Positions 45,001-57,295 of a stretch of DNA of 64,000 nucleotides are shown piece by piece. Under the pieces are notes generated by a model, which ran no database searches, had not been told where the DNA came from, and was given only the letters and a program-made list of their open reading frames with translations. The stretch's first letter is position 1. The number at the start of each line of letters is the position of its first letter. This DNA comes from Dioscorea cayenensis subsp. rotundata (taxonomy: Eukaryota > Streptophyta > Magnoliopsida > Dioscoreales > Dioscoreaceae): the NCBI RefSeq assembly GCF_009730915.1, contig NC_052481.1, positions 22,394,233-22,458,232 on the forward strand, in the 5' to 3' direction. The position numbers and the translations under genes were made by a program.

Positions 45001-47844
45001 ATTTTCAACTTAATTTTCGTTTTCCTTCTTTAGTGGATAATGGAACACGTGAAGGGCTTGAAAAGTTCTTGAAGTCAGCTAGCAATGATCCTGATACAGT
45101 TTTACACTACGAATTTATGCAGGATTACAAGGTTCGCCATCATTTAAATGCTTGTAAAAGGAAACTTGCCACTGCTGACAACTTGAATCCATTTTATAAT
45201 TATTGTGTTGTGCTTAGGTATGGGACTATTAGGTTGGCCAAACCTTAAAGCTAAAGCCCCAAGGTTACGCCACAAGGGTTTTTTGTTTTTTGAGTTTCAA
45301 TTATTTAAATAAATATATTTAATAATTAATTTATAAAAAATATTATTATATAAAAATAATAACATTATTGATTTTAATCATTATTAATTTAGTAAATGTT
45401 TAGTCAAAAGTATCTCTTTAAAGACAATTTCAATCTTCAATACGTTTATCGCCATTATTCTATCACCAACCTAACAGCCTTTGGCTATGTTGCATTCATT
45501 GCTAGATTTCTATCTTAGTACAAAACCTTAGCCTTAGAGTATGATCGTGTCATTTTTAAATGATCCTACATTTTTGAACCTCGTAGATAACGTGTTAGGA
45601 TCTTTGATTTTTGTGGGCCAATAGTTTTGTACTACTTCCGTCAGAAAGATATGATGATACCTAGCTTGTAGTAGTTTTCACAATGATTAACTATGCCTCA
45701 AATCCCAATGTGTTTGATCTACACATTCACGCTCTAACAGGTTCACTTGAAGCATTTGGATGGGCATATTGAAGAGGTGAAAATTTTTTCATTTTGGTCC
45801 CATTATTTTTTCTTATTACTCTCACGCATCATCTTTATTATCCATTTTAAATTTTTTATTGAGCCAGGTTCCTTATTTTTCCCTGCCAGCAAATGAATTA
45901 GTAGATGTTATTGCACCGTCTTGTTACAGGTAATTTTCCTTTGCTTTTTTTGCATGCACAACTACTCTTAGTTGTTGAATTAGCTTTTCCATTAATCAAC
46001 ATTCAAACTACTTCCATCCATGTTCAATTCATAATGTATTAAGCATGCCTTCGCAAAAAGGATCATCTAACTCAGGAGAAAGACGTGCTTAAATATCTCC
46101 ATTGCCTCTACAAACGCGCTGGTTACTCTTTCTTGGTTCTGTCAAAATTGTAGTTTTGTGAATAACATCTCCATGAAGAAGTAAATGGTTACATTAATCC
46201 TGTTCCTTGTTTTAACACGATGTTGAATTGAAACATTATTTTCATGCCAAATTCTATGCTTTTTATAAGCTGAAAAATTGTTAATGTTTACGAGCTGTAC
46301 CTGACATTGTTTGTTGCTATTCCTGCAGCTGTTTCGACTACACAAATGCACTAGCGGTGAGTTCACCTTTTAGCTATCATTCTAATGGAAACGCATAGAG
46401 CATCTTTTGCCTTGTACATTGATTGAGTTTGTAGTGCGAACTTTGGATCTTATCTTTTGCCATTCCAGCTATCAAGTTCCATGCATCACAAAAAACAGGG
46501 GCCAAAAGAAAAAAGGAAAAAATTCCTGTGTGATATTTCATCCATGACTTAAATTGAAGAGATGTTCATACAAAGCTTTTATAACTGGAGTTACTGAACA
46601 GTAGAATGTAGTGATCTTTGTAATTTTTGTTCCTTTGGTCATATGAATCAAAAGTAAGCTCAATTCCCAATTGCCACCAGTTCTGATTTTCAGTATCTTT
46701 TACACATCATCGTGTGCAAAAAATGCAGGATCTGGTTGTAGGTTATATGGGTGTGCCAAAGTATGAAGGACTAAGCATGACACAACACCCACAATATATT
46801 ACCATCAGGTAGTATTTGAGTATGATGGAGGTTCAATTCACAACGTTAATGTAATATTTGATATTATCTTCATTTTGTATCTTAAATTAACTACAAATTT
46901 GGAGAGCCACCATTTACTAATTCAATTAGTCAAATCAATTAAGAGCAACATGCTTATGTTTTGGTGTTCATTGGATGTTTCTACAAGGCTCTTTTTTATT
47001 GTGGAGAAATATAATGTTTGCCTGCCATTTTCTTTGTATTTCTGGAAGTTTAGCTGACATTTGAAGCTTTGAATGACAGGAATGAGCGTGGAAGGGAAAT
47101 GTTCAGTTTAGTAGAGAACCTTTTAGAGATCACTCCCACAACCAGCAGTGTATGTGACTTAACTTTTGTATTAACTGTGAGAACCGCTTGACACTTGAAT
47201 ATTTCTCATGATGTCACAGGGTAACAGACAACCATTTGTTATGGAGACAGTCAAAGCCGATGATAAAGCAAAGGCTGGTAAAATAACTCTCCTATGATAC
47301 TCTCTTTGTGAATTCATTGAATAATTTTTTTTTTCATGTTGCTGCTACAATGGCAATGGTCACTTTGCATTGTTCTACATGGAGTATGAACTGGTCAGTT
47401 TGACATGCCATTTCTGCAATCTACTGCTGTTTCAGGGAAAGGTCCTTCTCAGCCAGCTCCTAGATTTATCGGCAACTTGATTGCATATATCCTAAACTTG
47501 GTGAGTGTAGCTTTGTTAGAGACAACAGATTGGCATCATTCTGAAACTATTTTCCTCATCATAATAAATTTACTGCAGATCGGTCCAAAAGGCCTGGAAT
47601 TTGCACGCTATTCTTTAGATTACCACACCATAAGGAACTACTTATATGTAATGCGAAAATGGGGAAAGACCAGGTACTAATCCCTTACCTAAGATTTCAT
47701 CCATAATTATTCCTCATCTGTGAACTTAAATGGTTCATATTTGGTGCTTCCAGAGCTGACAGGCACATTCCCTCTTATGCAAAGAAAATTGTGGAATCAT
47801 ACAATGAGAGCGGAGTGGTAGATCAAATGCTTTCACAAAAGTGA
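42085..47844 (+). CDS. HCAR: 7-hydroxymethyl chlorophyll a reductase, chloroplastic
   Basis: Ferredoxin-dependent iron-sulfur flavoprotein that reduces 7-hydroxymethyl chlorophyll a to chlorophyll a, the last step of chlorophyll b to a conversion. Eighteen exons: 42085-42266, 42342-42426, 42621-42729, 42943-43027, 43311-43352, 43534-43612, 44635-44686, 44782-44844, 45034-45131, 45741-45776, 45868-45929, 46329-46356, 46729-46808, 47080-47149, 47220-47277, 47436-47500, 47579-47673, 47754-47844. All phases close to 459 residues. Short transit peptide; cluster-binding cysteines in HCSRCGLC (Cys60, 63, 66); FrhB-type N and C domains; FCGVGCQ (204-209), GTNC (Cys232) and APSCYSCFDY (Cys296, 299). 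Start is the first ATG of exon 1. Intron 6 is the longest, about 1 kb. Identification is firm by overall resemblance to the known plant enzyme. Confidence 0.95.
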
Positions 47845-48822
47845 TCCAATATCTGACCTGGAGGTAATCTTGCTCAACTTCAGTGCTTCAGTTTTGTCTG
47901 CTTGGTAGCAACGTTAGCTAGCCCCTTTGCCTACAACATCACTACATAGCAAACTAGCTTGTGGATCAATTTTTAATTCCAGTTTGATATATTATGTGTT
48001 TGAGCATGCAAATTAGCCATAGGAGACTTGGGTACACTGGTTAGACGAGCCCCGGTGCTGCTTGTATGCTACTTTTGGTTTGTTTTGGATCTGTTGTTGT
48101 ATGTAATTTCTTGAATACTCATGTTTGAGTGTAATGTAATGTGTAGTTTGTACTTTGTTTGATGAACATGATTGGGCATTTGCATACATTAGAAATATTT
48201 TTCCAAATAACTCTTAGAATTATGAAATTTCAGAACAATCTGATAATATAGGAAGAAGGGGTTGATTTCTTTTTCCTGATTTGTGGTAGTGCATTAATAT
48301 GGAACTGATGACCTAGAGGATGGTTAATTTGGATGTTTATATTTCAAACCGGGGCGTGGCTCCAATTCGTTCAAGTCCTATTCTCATTTTTAACCTGAAT
48401 TAGACCTTACACAAAACACAAAACATCCCTCCCTCCACCACAACAAACAAACAGGACAGGTCATCACTCAGCATTAACTCTCCGCACAGCCGATCAAGCC
48501 GCCGAATCCCAATGACGTCATGGGTTCAGTCAGCACCGAGAAAAGTTCAATGTAAATCGCCAGCCAGGCCACTCGAAACTCGCAGCTAGTGGTCACTTGT
48601 ACACGTGCAAGCCAAATCTCTATCAATGGAATCCTTTCGCCTTGTGTCTCAAACTCATTCCCACACGTGTGAGCCCAGGTCAGAGAACCCAAGACCCGTG
48701 TCAGGCCCTTCTCTTCCCAGCCTAATTAGTACATAACCACTTGAGCACCAAACCCATAGGTAGGCTTGATATACCAATCCCCAAACCCAGTCCTTTTTCC
48801 CATTCCACCCCTATCAAATCAA
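47845..48822. other. Intergenic: HCAR 3' flank and DREB2 promoter
   Basis: The HCAR 3' untranslated region runs to about 48150 (T-rich). The second half is the promoter of the AP2 gene. Nothing else recognised. Confidence 0.6.
48602..48669. promoter_or_regulatory. Two ACGTG (ABRE/G-box) elements upstream of the DREB2-type gene
   Basis: CACGTG at 48602-48607 and 48664-48669, about 220 and 155 bp before the start codon. ABRE-type elements drive known DREB2 genes under osmotic stress; role here inferred. Confidence 0.45.
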
Positions 48823-49341
48823 ATGGGACCTGAAAACAAGCCAAAGAAATGCTTCCCTTTAAGGAGATCCAGAAAGGGTTGCATGAGAGGAAAAGGAGGA
48901 CCTGAGAATCCATACTGCACCTACAGAGGTGTGAGACAAAGGACATGGGGCAAATGGGTGGCCGAGATCCGTGAGCCTAACCGCGGCGCACGGCTTTGGC
49001 TCGGCACCTTCAACTCGTCCTTAGAGGCCGCCATGGCTTACGACGCGGCGGCTCGCACGTTATACGGCGAGTCCGCCCGGCTCAACTTGCCCAACTCGGT
49101 TGGAGAAACACCGAGTCCGAAGAAGCCGAGTGAGTCCATTGTTGCTGAGTCACCGGTTTGTTATAGTGATGGAGTTGGGTGTATTGAAGGAGATTGGGCT
49201 GACTTGTTTGTGAAACTCCCCAAGGCTGAGGATTTGGCCCTTCAGGCCTTTGATACTTTTCCGCCGTTGCTCGAAGGTGCCGGATTTTTAGGTGGTGACC
49301 TCGATGGGGAGTTGACGAACTTTGAGGCCTGGTGCTCTTAA
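48823..49341 (+). CDS. DREB2-type AP2/ERF transcription factor
   Basis: Single-exon, 172-residue activator of the DREB A-2 group, expected to bind DRE/CRT elements (A/GCCGAC) in stress-response promoters. The N-terminus carries a basic segment ([12 protein letters not shown]) and the A-2 signature [20 protein letters not shown]. The AP2 domain spans about residues 34-91, with WVAEIREP, Val46 and Glu51 at the positions that mark DREB rather than ERF specificity, then RLWLGTF and the AYDAAA helix. The C-terminus is short and acidic ([12 protein letters not shown]), a likely activation segment. Start is the first ATG (aaatgg context). Shorter than DREB2A-like members, closer to small DREB2 forms; the exact orthologue is not decided. 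Confidence 0.92.
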   Translation: MGPENKPKKCFPLRRSRKGCMRGKGGPENPYCTYRGVRQRTWGKWVAEIREPNRGARLWLGTFNSSLEAAMAYDAAARTLYGESARLNLPNSVGETPSPKKPSESIVAESPVCYSDGVGCIEGDWADLFVKLPKAEDLALQAFDTFPPLLEGAGFLGGDLDGELTNFEAWCS

Positions 49342-50091
49342 ATCTTATGTAAATATACTTGTATAAATAAGTTGGTTAGATTGTGTTGTGTGCGTATGTG
49401 TGTGTGTGCGCGTTCTCTTTCTTTTGTATATTTTTTGGTGTGACATTTGGTCCATGGAAGTGGGTTTTTGATTTTCATGGAATGGTTAGTGAGAATGTGT
49501 TATATTTTTCTTTTGTTTATTCTTTGGTGTGACTGTTGTTTCATTAGAATGAGTTTTTAATGTAATTGTTGGTATGTGTTTCTGTTCAACATTATGTAAA
49601 AAGGTGTGTGATTTTGTGGGCCATTGGATGGTTATACTTGTTTTAGTTGGTTGACTAAAAACCAAGCCCAAGGAAACCGAAAACTTTACGAGCTACACCT
49701 TCTCTTCTATCTTTATGTTTTATACTCTCTATTTAATATTAAATTCTATATTAATAAATATCAAACCAAAATAAATATTTTTCTGTTTTAATTTTTAAAA
49801 TAAATTTAAATCGGCTTAATAAGCATAAAGAGCTATCTGTGTTTGATTTTTTTTTTTATAAAATAAATTAATCACATAAAAATATTTATAAATTATAATC
49901 AAAATCACATGAGTACAAACTTTTATTCCCTTTCCCTTAATTTACTTATTTTTCCTAAATCACGGATAGAAATAGAAGGATAAATAAATAATTTTATAGG
50001 GGTATTTGTGCAAAAGAAGTTTAATTTATTGCGAAGTCATCAATTCAAGTCTACAAGACTACAACCATTCAAGCTAAACCATCGAGCAAGA
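49342..50091. other. Intergenic: DREB2 3' flank and ThiM 5' region
   Basis: T-rich 3' region with a (gt)n tract near 49383-49410, then AT-rich DNA. An in-frame non-ATG extension upstream of the ThiM start is open to 50008 but has no ATG. Confidence 0.55.
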
Positions 50092-51804
50092 ATGGCAGAT
50101 GAATCATCGCCGGAGCTCACCGTCGAGAACGTCGGACCGGCGATGAATCCGGCGGGGATCCTCTGGGGACGAAGAGCATGGGAGCTGCTTTCTCTGGTGC
50201 GAGCTCGATCTCCTCTAGTTCAGTGCATCACCAACTTCGTTTCCATGGACCTCGTCGCCAACTCCCTTCTCGCCGCCGGCGCTTCTCCGGCGATGGTCCA
50301 TTCTATACACGAGATCGACGCCTTCACGCCACGTTGCGACGCTATCTACGTCAACATTGGAACTCTCTCGGAATCCTGGCTTCCATCCATGCGCGCTGCC
50401 GCTTCGGCAGCGGTCAATGCGAGCCGGCCTTGGATCCTCGATCCTGTTGCTGTCTCGGCCTCCGATTTCCGCATGGATGCCTGCTTGGGCCTCGTCGCCC
50501 TCCGTCCTGCCGTCATCCGCGGGAACCCCTCCGAGATTCTCGCCCTTTCCTCAGCCTGTAGGTTTTCTGATTCCAAGGTAACAAATCCTCTGTTTTTTTC
50601 CCAATCATTCTGGAAATGTTCTTCAATTACTTTCAAATTTCAAAATTTTCATCCTTATCAATACCTTGATTGAGAACTTGATCATCTTCTTTCTTTGAAG
50701 GATTGTGAAGTCATACTTTTCAATTTTTCTTTTAAAATAGCTGACAATTTATGAGAACAATTTCACTGGTTTTGGAGATTTAGTGCATGCATTGTATCTA
50801 TTAATCTTATTGACATCCAGCTTCTCCAATGCTTTTATTTATAGAATGAACTAAGATGACAGTAAGCTTCTTTTGTTCTTCATATTGAGTAAAGCTGCTG
50901 GTTTTCTTCTGTATTTGGATTCCCTCATTCTTCCTAAGTTTCTAAGTATTAAATACGGTTATTAGAAGCACCTTTCTAGTGAAAATATTGAAATTTGGTT
51001 GTGAAATTAATGACTTCGATCCTGCACCTTTTGTATGATTGAATTGGAATCTTGCATCAAATTGAGTAAATCAGTGATCAGTTTGCTCATTTATTTGCCA
51101 TGTCCTGTTGTTCCTGTAGTTCATAATCATCCATTACCAGGACTGTTCATGGATTATGTCAATAATTATTTTCAGTAATTTGGAAGTGGAGATGACCTAA
51201 ACTTAATGGAGATTATCATCAATTAGCTAGATGAACATTTTGGATGGATTGATAGCACCTTCATTTTTATGAATGTAATCGTTCTTTAGCTACATTAGTG
51301 TCTTGCAATCCATCTCCTCCAACTCTTACCTAATGAATTCAACCCATCTTTGTATTTTGCTGTTTTCTACTCAAATTACTATGAAATCAAATAAATAACA
51401 TTTGTTTACAGGGAGTAGATAGCTCGCACGAGTCCACTGATGCGGTGGAAGCTGCGATGTCCTTGGCACGAACAAGCAATGCTATTGTTGCTGTATCCGG
51501 AGCTATTGACTATGTGACTGATGGACAGCGGGTGGTAGGCGCTCAAAACGGTGTCCCTATGCTGCAGAAGATCACAGCGACAGGATGTGCAGTCACTGCT
51601 CTCATTGCCGCCTTTGTTGCTGTTGATCCATCAAATCCTTTTGAAGCAACTGTTTGCGCACTTTCCATCTTTGGCCTAGCAGGGGAGATGGGGATGGACT
51701 TTGCTCGAGGACCTGCTTCACTTCGAATGACCCTGATAGATTCACTTCACGGGCTCGATGAGCAAAATGTTGTATCTCGTGTCATTGTTTCCCCAATGCC
51801 ATGA
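50092..51804 (+). CDS. THIM: Hydroxyethylthiazole kinase
   Basis: Phosphorylates 4-methyl-5-(2-hydroxyethyl)thiazole, salvaging the thiazole half of thiamin. Two exons, 50092-50577 and 51412-51804, joined in phase; 292 residues, normal for the family. Ribokinase-fold signatures: QCITNFVSMD near the substrate site, AGASPAM, LDPVAV, RGNPSEI, and the C-terminal ITATGCAVTA loop with the catalytic Cys. No obvious transit peptide, so cytosolic location is likely, as in the Arabidopsis enzyme. Start is the ATG of MADESS; the upstream open frame has only a non-ATG codon. Confidence 0.95.
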
Positions 51805-52299
51805 TAGCTACACGCCGGCAGGTGCATCACTATCTGCTTCTATGCCTTTTAATTTGTCACGCATCCAATAACACAGGTCCATGAGATTGCAACACTTAGA
51901 TAAAATTAGTAGCATGATGGTCTTATTACTCCCTGTTTCCAATCTGTTTTAGGTAATGAATTGAGAAGCTTGGTAGACGGTGATATTAGTGATCTTGTAT
52001 AGATAATCATTAGGATATAAAATTTAGAAATCAAAACTCCATTCCGAGCACTCTGTCCAATTTAGAAAGCACAATATCTATTCATCGATTTTATTTAAAC
52101 GAGAGATTTTAGACTCAGAACAAGCATGAGCATACAAAAATGATGTAATTCTGGCACTGGACTGAAGAAACCTGTTCTTCACCTACACTGCAACATTACA
52201 CAGCAATACCGTCTAGACCATTAGTCCCTAGCCTGAACCCAAAGAGCACCCCAAACTTGAGCCATTTCTCTTCTGCCATTGATCTGTGCCACATCTCAT
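51805..52299. other. Intergenic: ThiM 3' flank
   Basis: No gene or repeat recognised. Confidence 0.5.
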
Positions 52300-52304
52300 C
52301 TAGT

Positions 52305-52740
52305 ATAAATAACACACAAGCACTAGACATTGTTCCCTATATTCACTGAACACTTGCCTCTTGCTCTCAGCTATGTCTTTGGCAAGACAGAGGACAGTGC
52401 CACCTGCAAAGCAGCCTTGTTGGTATAGAGCATGAAGCAGTTGATGTCGTGGTGGAGGGAGAGGATCGTTTGGTGAGGCGGTAGTGAGCTCCCGACATGT
52501 CGGTGCAGAAGATGAGGTGGGGGATGATTGACTTTGGAAGGCCACATTCCTTGATGGCTTGGAGGATTGCTCGCTTGGCGAACCTTAGGGATTCAAGTAA
52601 GGGCTATCTCTTGCCAAAGGTCAAAGATGGAGCCATGAAGGCACAGAGATTAGGGTTCTTCTTCACTGTGTCCTCTGTGTAGTGTATGTATCTCTTGTTG
52701 ATCATGGACTTGTCGCTTACGTGCATGGAATTGCATGGGA
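52305..52740 (-). pseudogene. Chalcone/stilbene synthase-like (type III PKS) relic
   Basis: On the minus strand the peptides [52 protein letters not shown] and [20 protein letters not shown] follow one another in the order of type III polyketide synthases, from just after the family's conserved intron position to just past the catalytic Cys (CFAGG). An in-frame TAG follows FGKR, a deletion follows the MAPSL block, the frame changes between the HYRL and YQQGCF blocks, and everything downstream (catalytic His and Asn regions) is missing. So it is a truncated relic of exon 2, not a working gene. No intact relative is in the window. Confidence 0.85.
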
Positions 52741-53016
52741 GTTAACAGTGTGTTTGTCTTTCTTGGCGTTGCATGGCAACACTGGTTCAGAAGATTTTTG
52801 GAGATTTGAACTTATTATTTATTTTATTAAAAGTCCATCTTTTTGCTACATATCAACCTTATATATATATATATATATATATAACTTATGGATTTCAGAG
52901 ATTTAACTTGATTGTTAATTAGACTTATGTTTGGAACTTGTGCTCTACTCGACGGAGTTTCTATTTTAGCTAATGAAGCTCCTATGAGTTTTGAGTTGCA
53001 GAGGCTGTGTGCCCTT

Positions 53017-53047
<31 letters not shown>

Positions 53048-53222
53048 CTTGCGTACATGAAATGAATTTATTTGAGTTCTTTTACTTTTTATTTATATTC
53101 ATGGTAAAGTTAAAATTTTTATAAAAATCAAGTTAACTGAACTGATATAAGACATAATGTTCTGATAATATAAAAAACTTATAATCTATGAGATATTGAT
53201 GAGATGGCTATGTTAGTATATT

Positions 53223-53305
53223 GTTGAGATGGCCGAGTTGGTCTAAGGCGCCAGATTAAGGTTCTGGTCCCGAAAGGGCGTTGGGTTCAAATCCCACTCT
53301 CAACA
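53223..53305 (+). tRNA. tRNA-Leu (anticodon AAG)
   Basis: A clean 83-nt class II tRNA: acceptor GTTGAGA pairs with TCTCAAC, A-box gatggccgagttggtc, anticodon stem CCAGA/TCTGG around loop TTAAGGT (anticodon AAG), a variable arm, and B-box ggttcaaatcc. No intron. Flanked by AT-rich DNA with a T-rich stretch downstream. Confidence 0.95.
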
Positions 53306-53399
53306 CACTGGTAATTAACTTTTAAAATTCTCTATTTTTAAATATATATATATATACATATTATAATGCAAAATAAATTAATTAGATATTTGTCGCAGC

Positions 53400-53441
53400 G
53401 GCAGGGCGTGGGTTCAAGACTTCAAGTCCCACTCTCAACAC
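53400..53441 (+). pseudogene. Degenerate 3' half of tRNA-Leu
   Basis: Starts gggcgtgggttcaag and ends tcccactctcaacaca, copying the variable arm, T-arm and acceptor end of the tRNA at 53223-53305, with an insertion in the T-loop. Presumed silent. Confidence 0.75.
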
Positions 53442-53757
53442 ATAATTGTAAAAGAAAAAAAATCCGAAAACAAAGCTACGAGCTCCTTAAAATGATATAT
53501 TTATCAACATTGAAGAAATTAGATTAGTTGGGATTTAAAAAGTTATTTGCACTTCATTATTTTTCTAATTTTTGTTTAAACAATTACTCATATAATTTAA
53601 TATTTATGATAAACCTCGTGCAAATGGAGGTAAGAGAATGATACAAACAGCAACAATGCATTCCACATAATGCTGCAACATCAATCAAAATTCACGCAAA
53701 TGTTGATGAACATTACATTACATAAACAAGCTTAAGAACAGTCAGAAAAGAAATGTT

Positions 53758-55781
53758 TTAGTTGGCTAAATCTTCTTCATCTTCAAAACTCAAATTTAAT
53801 TGCTGCAACCTGAAGCCTGAACCTTGTATAATCTCCACCAAGTTGGAAGCTACACCAGTGGCTTGTACTGTGGTCTGCTTTACAAGCTGGTTAACAAAAC
53901 ATTCATCAATTCAGTGAAATGAAAAATAAAGCAACATCCATGACATCTGTTTTCAGATCAAAATAACAGTGAAGTTATGCTGGATATCTGGCAGAACCTT
54001 CACAAGATAAGTAAGTCTAATGAGGTAGAGCAAAACAAATTGTGGTAAAGCGGAAAAAGGGATCTCAAAGACATGGCTGTATATTTACAATGCAAAGATA
54101 GAACTTTAGAGGGTATTATTCCCAATCTCAAGCATAAGGCATCACTTTAGCTAAAACGACATTCCTATATGTAACTTTCTCGTCTAATTTATCTGGATTC
54201 TAAAAGGTTAGAAACAATAAAAGAGTAACTTAATTAGAAGATAAACTATCTCCGAGAGACATTGGCATCCTCATCTCCATCACAGTAAGAAGAGACATAA
54301 GACCCCATTTTCCAGACCTCCTCTCTTAAAGTAAAACAAAATTAATGCCAAAATACATTTAAATCAGAACATGTTTTATGTTAGTTTGGATAAACTCATA
54401 CATTCACGATCAATTTATACAAAGGAACCAATCTTTACCATCTAAACCAATCAGGTTTTGTTTGCTGGTTATATTATTTTTGATTGCTTCATCAAGTATG
54501 AAACAGTCTGTGAAATAGAAGTCCACATACAAAACATACACAATTTTATAAGGATTAGCCTTCATGACTTTAAATCAAAAACTACAAAATTGATGAAGAT
54601 AAATGGAACATATTGAGCATCAAAACCAAATCATGAAGGTTTAGACACCCAAGAAGGCCTTTAATGTACTCACACACACTAAAATTAACAGTATTATACT
54701 TACTCGGTTTCCTACATATGGTTAACAACTAAATGATTCTCCATGGATATGAACAGCAAGAGGTTCAAATCCAGCCAAAGTAATCACTTTTCAAGGGGGT
54801 TCAAATGCCAGAAAATTGGCTTGTTAATCATTCCACTTCCCCAAACCAGAATTCATCCTGCCTTAGTTTATCTAGAAAAAAGAAAACGTTTAATCATGTT
54901 AACAACACCATGGACCTGCTGATATACATACTCAAACAATCATCTCTTACAATACAAAGTCTTCATGAAAGACTTAATTCTTCCCCTTCTCCTCCTGACT
55001 TCTTTTATTTTTAATGTTTATATACACGGAAACGTTGTCTGATGAAAGGATAACAAATTTACAATGTTGCATAAAAACCAAATTTAGTAAATTAAAGCAA
55101 TATCAAATATGAAAACAAACACAGTTAAAATGGACGAGAATAACAAAACCACTCTGTTCGGTAGCACTTAGCTTCTACCATTAGTAAAGCTAATGAAGAG
55201 CAGCAAATGCATATATATAATATATTATTCACAGCTAAAACATACAAAACCTACTCAAAAAATTCAAAGGCGTGATTTTTACCTCAACGCTAGCAATGCC
55301 TTCAACGATTTGAACCTTGAGATCACTAACACCCTCCACCGCCTGCAAAACAAATTCATCCACATCAAACGAAAAACACAAACCGAATAAAATTAAGAAT
55401 AAAGGATAAGGCGCTGCAACGCTAACCAACCTCCACAGCACTGGAAACGGCAGGGATCGATGACTCGTCCATGGTTCCTTCAGCCTTGAAGAACATGGTA
55501 AGCATGTCAGAAGGTGAAACGGGGACCGAGACAGGCTGCTGCTCCGGATTCGGACTCTCTCCCTCCGATTCACCTGGAACTAGGGTTTCCTCCTCAGCAA
55601 CAGCCCTAGAAACACGCATAGCCCGCCGAGACGGAACCCGAAAGCGAAAGCATGGGAAGGAAGGCGAAGGAGAAGAGGAAGATAGAGAAGATGGAGTTCC
55701 AGAGAAGAGATGAGGAGATGAAGACGAAGGTCTGCGAATCCGGCATCGGAGAGTGGGAGGGAGCGCGGAAATCGTCGCCAT
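53758..55781 (-). CDS. Small predicted plastid protein of unknown function
   Basis: Exons on the minus strand: 55781-55431, 55342-55283, 53886-53758, phases closing to 179 residues. Residues 1-60 are Ser/Pro/Arg-rich with almost no acidic residues, typical of a chloroplast transit peptide. The mature part has VEGVSDLKVQIVEGIASVE followed by a Thr/Val/Ala-rich segment (TTVQATGVASNLVEIIQGSG) and an acidic end (FEDEEDLAN). The strand-helix-strand look recalls a heavy-metal-associated fold without its cysteines, but that is speculation. Intron 2 is 1.4 kb. I believe it is a conserved plant protein but cannot name it. Confidence 0.75.
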
Positions 55782-56575
55782 TACTCCCGAGAGATGGAGC
55801 TTGCTCTTCTCTAGACTCTGAGAAGATAATGCAGACGGATAGAGTGGTTGTGGGTTATCGGGTTTAGTTTAGGTTTTGCATCCGACCCGTTATGAGTTTC
55901 CAAACCATTCATAATTTATTTTTTTTTATGATTAACCATTTAGCCTTTGCTTTATTTATTTTTGTTTTAAATGAGTTTAAATAAAAAAATTTTATCTGTA
56001 CTTGATAATTTATTTTTATTGTAAATATTCAGCTTAATTAACCGTTCTAAAATTCCTTTTATTACTTAAACCTATGTCAAGTCAAAGCCCTTAATAAGCC
56101 GAATCTTCGAGCTTTTAATAAATATATTAGTTCATTTACAACTTCATTAGAAGTGTATTCATAAAGTTTAAGAAATATAAAAAGAAAAAAAAACACTGAT
56201 TTAGTTTAGAAAATACTGATTAATACATCATTAAAATATTAGGAACACTCTTGGTATATTTAACCGGACAGGATTATGTTCAGATATAATCATATAAATA
56301 AACAAAGGTGCTATCATTATATTTTTATCAAATACTCAGATTTAAATCATAAAAAATAAACACGTAGCACCAGCACATTTTAAAAAGGAAACCTATAAAC
56401 AAACGCCAGTTTTTATGCTTTTTAAAAAAAAAAATGAAATTCAATAAAGGCAAGCATGCCCATCCTCCAACGGAACCAGAAGACAACGTTCCGTAGAATC
56501 ACTTCCCGCCATAAACCAACCACCATTTGAAAGCATATAAGCGAACAAAAGAAGAGAAAGAAAACATACTTGAGA
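55782..56575. other. Intergenic region between divergent genes
   Basis: AT-rich; serves as promoter of the plastid-protein gene (left) and the kiwellin gene (right). A TATA-like catataag lies at about 56534. Nothing else seen. Confidence 0.5.
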
Positions 56576-57121
56576 ATGGCTCAACTTGCATTGCTACTGC
56601 TTTTATTAGCAAGCCTGAGCATTGCCAGTAGCTCCTTCACCAAATCCTGCCACCCGAGTGGCTATCTCTGGCGAAAGGCCGGTGGCGGATGCCTCGCCTC
56701 AGATCCCGACTGCTGCCAGCCGGAGAAGAAGTATCCTAAGTACCTCTGTTCTCCTCCGGTCACCAACAGTACTCCAGCCACCATGACCTTGGCCCATTTC
56801 TCCACAGCAGAAGACTACCCGACGAGCTGCGACAGTCGTTCTCATTCAGATTCTGAGCTCATCGTTGCCCTGTCAACTGGATGGTACAACGGAGGATCAC
56901 GGTGCCTCAAGAGTATCAACATCCATGGAAATGGTAGGTCTGTTTTGGCGAAAGTTGTTGATGAGTGTGACTCTATGAATGGATGTGATGCAGATCATGA
57001 TTATGAAAAACCCTGTGCAAACAATGTCGTCGATGCCTCTAGAGCTGTTTGGAAAGCATTGGGCATAACCAAGTCTCAGATGGCAGCTGGTGCTCACAAA
57101 ATAATATGGTCTGATGTGTAA
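56576..57121 (+). CDS. Kiwellin / ripening-related secreted protein
   Basis: Single-exon gene, 181 residues. A hydrophobic signal peptide covers about residues 1-20, so the product is probably apoplastic. The mature part is Cys-rich (SCHPSGYL near the N-terminus, DPDCCQP, CDADHDYEKPC) and has the double-psi beta-barrel signature of kiwellins and barwin-like proteins: AHFST, LSTGWYNGGSRC, VLAKVVDECDS, NNVVDASRAVWKALG. Some kiwellins defend against fungal effectors; that role here is inferred. Start is the first ATG; an in-frame TTG two codons upstream is ignored. Convergent with the RNase H1 gene, 174 bp apart. Confidence 0.9.
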   Translation: MAQLALLLLLLASLSIASSSFTKSCHPSGYLWRKAGGGCLASDPDCCQPEKKYPKYLCSPPVTNSTPATMTLAHFSTAEDYPTSCDSRSHSDSELIVALSTGWYNGGSRCLKSINIHGNGRSVLAKVVDECDSMNGCDADHDYEKPCANNVVDASRAVWKALGITKSQMAAGAHKIIWSDV

Positions 57122-57295
57122 TTCCTGCAAAATGACATTTGTAGCATATGTTGATATTTCGTACTTAATTTGAACTTGTGTGTCCGTGTATTACTGTTAT
57201 GAACAAGAAAAAAACTACTCCGGGAAAACATTCAAATCATATAAAAGAATTATGTACCTTGAATGGACGATCCTTTTAGCACCTCATCTCGGATT

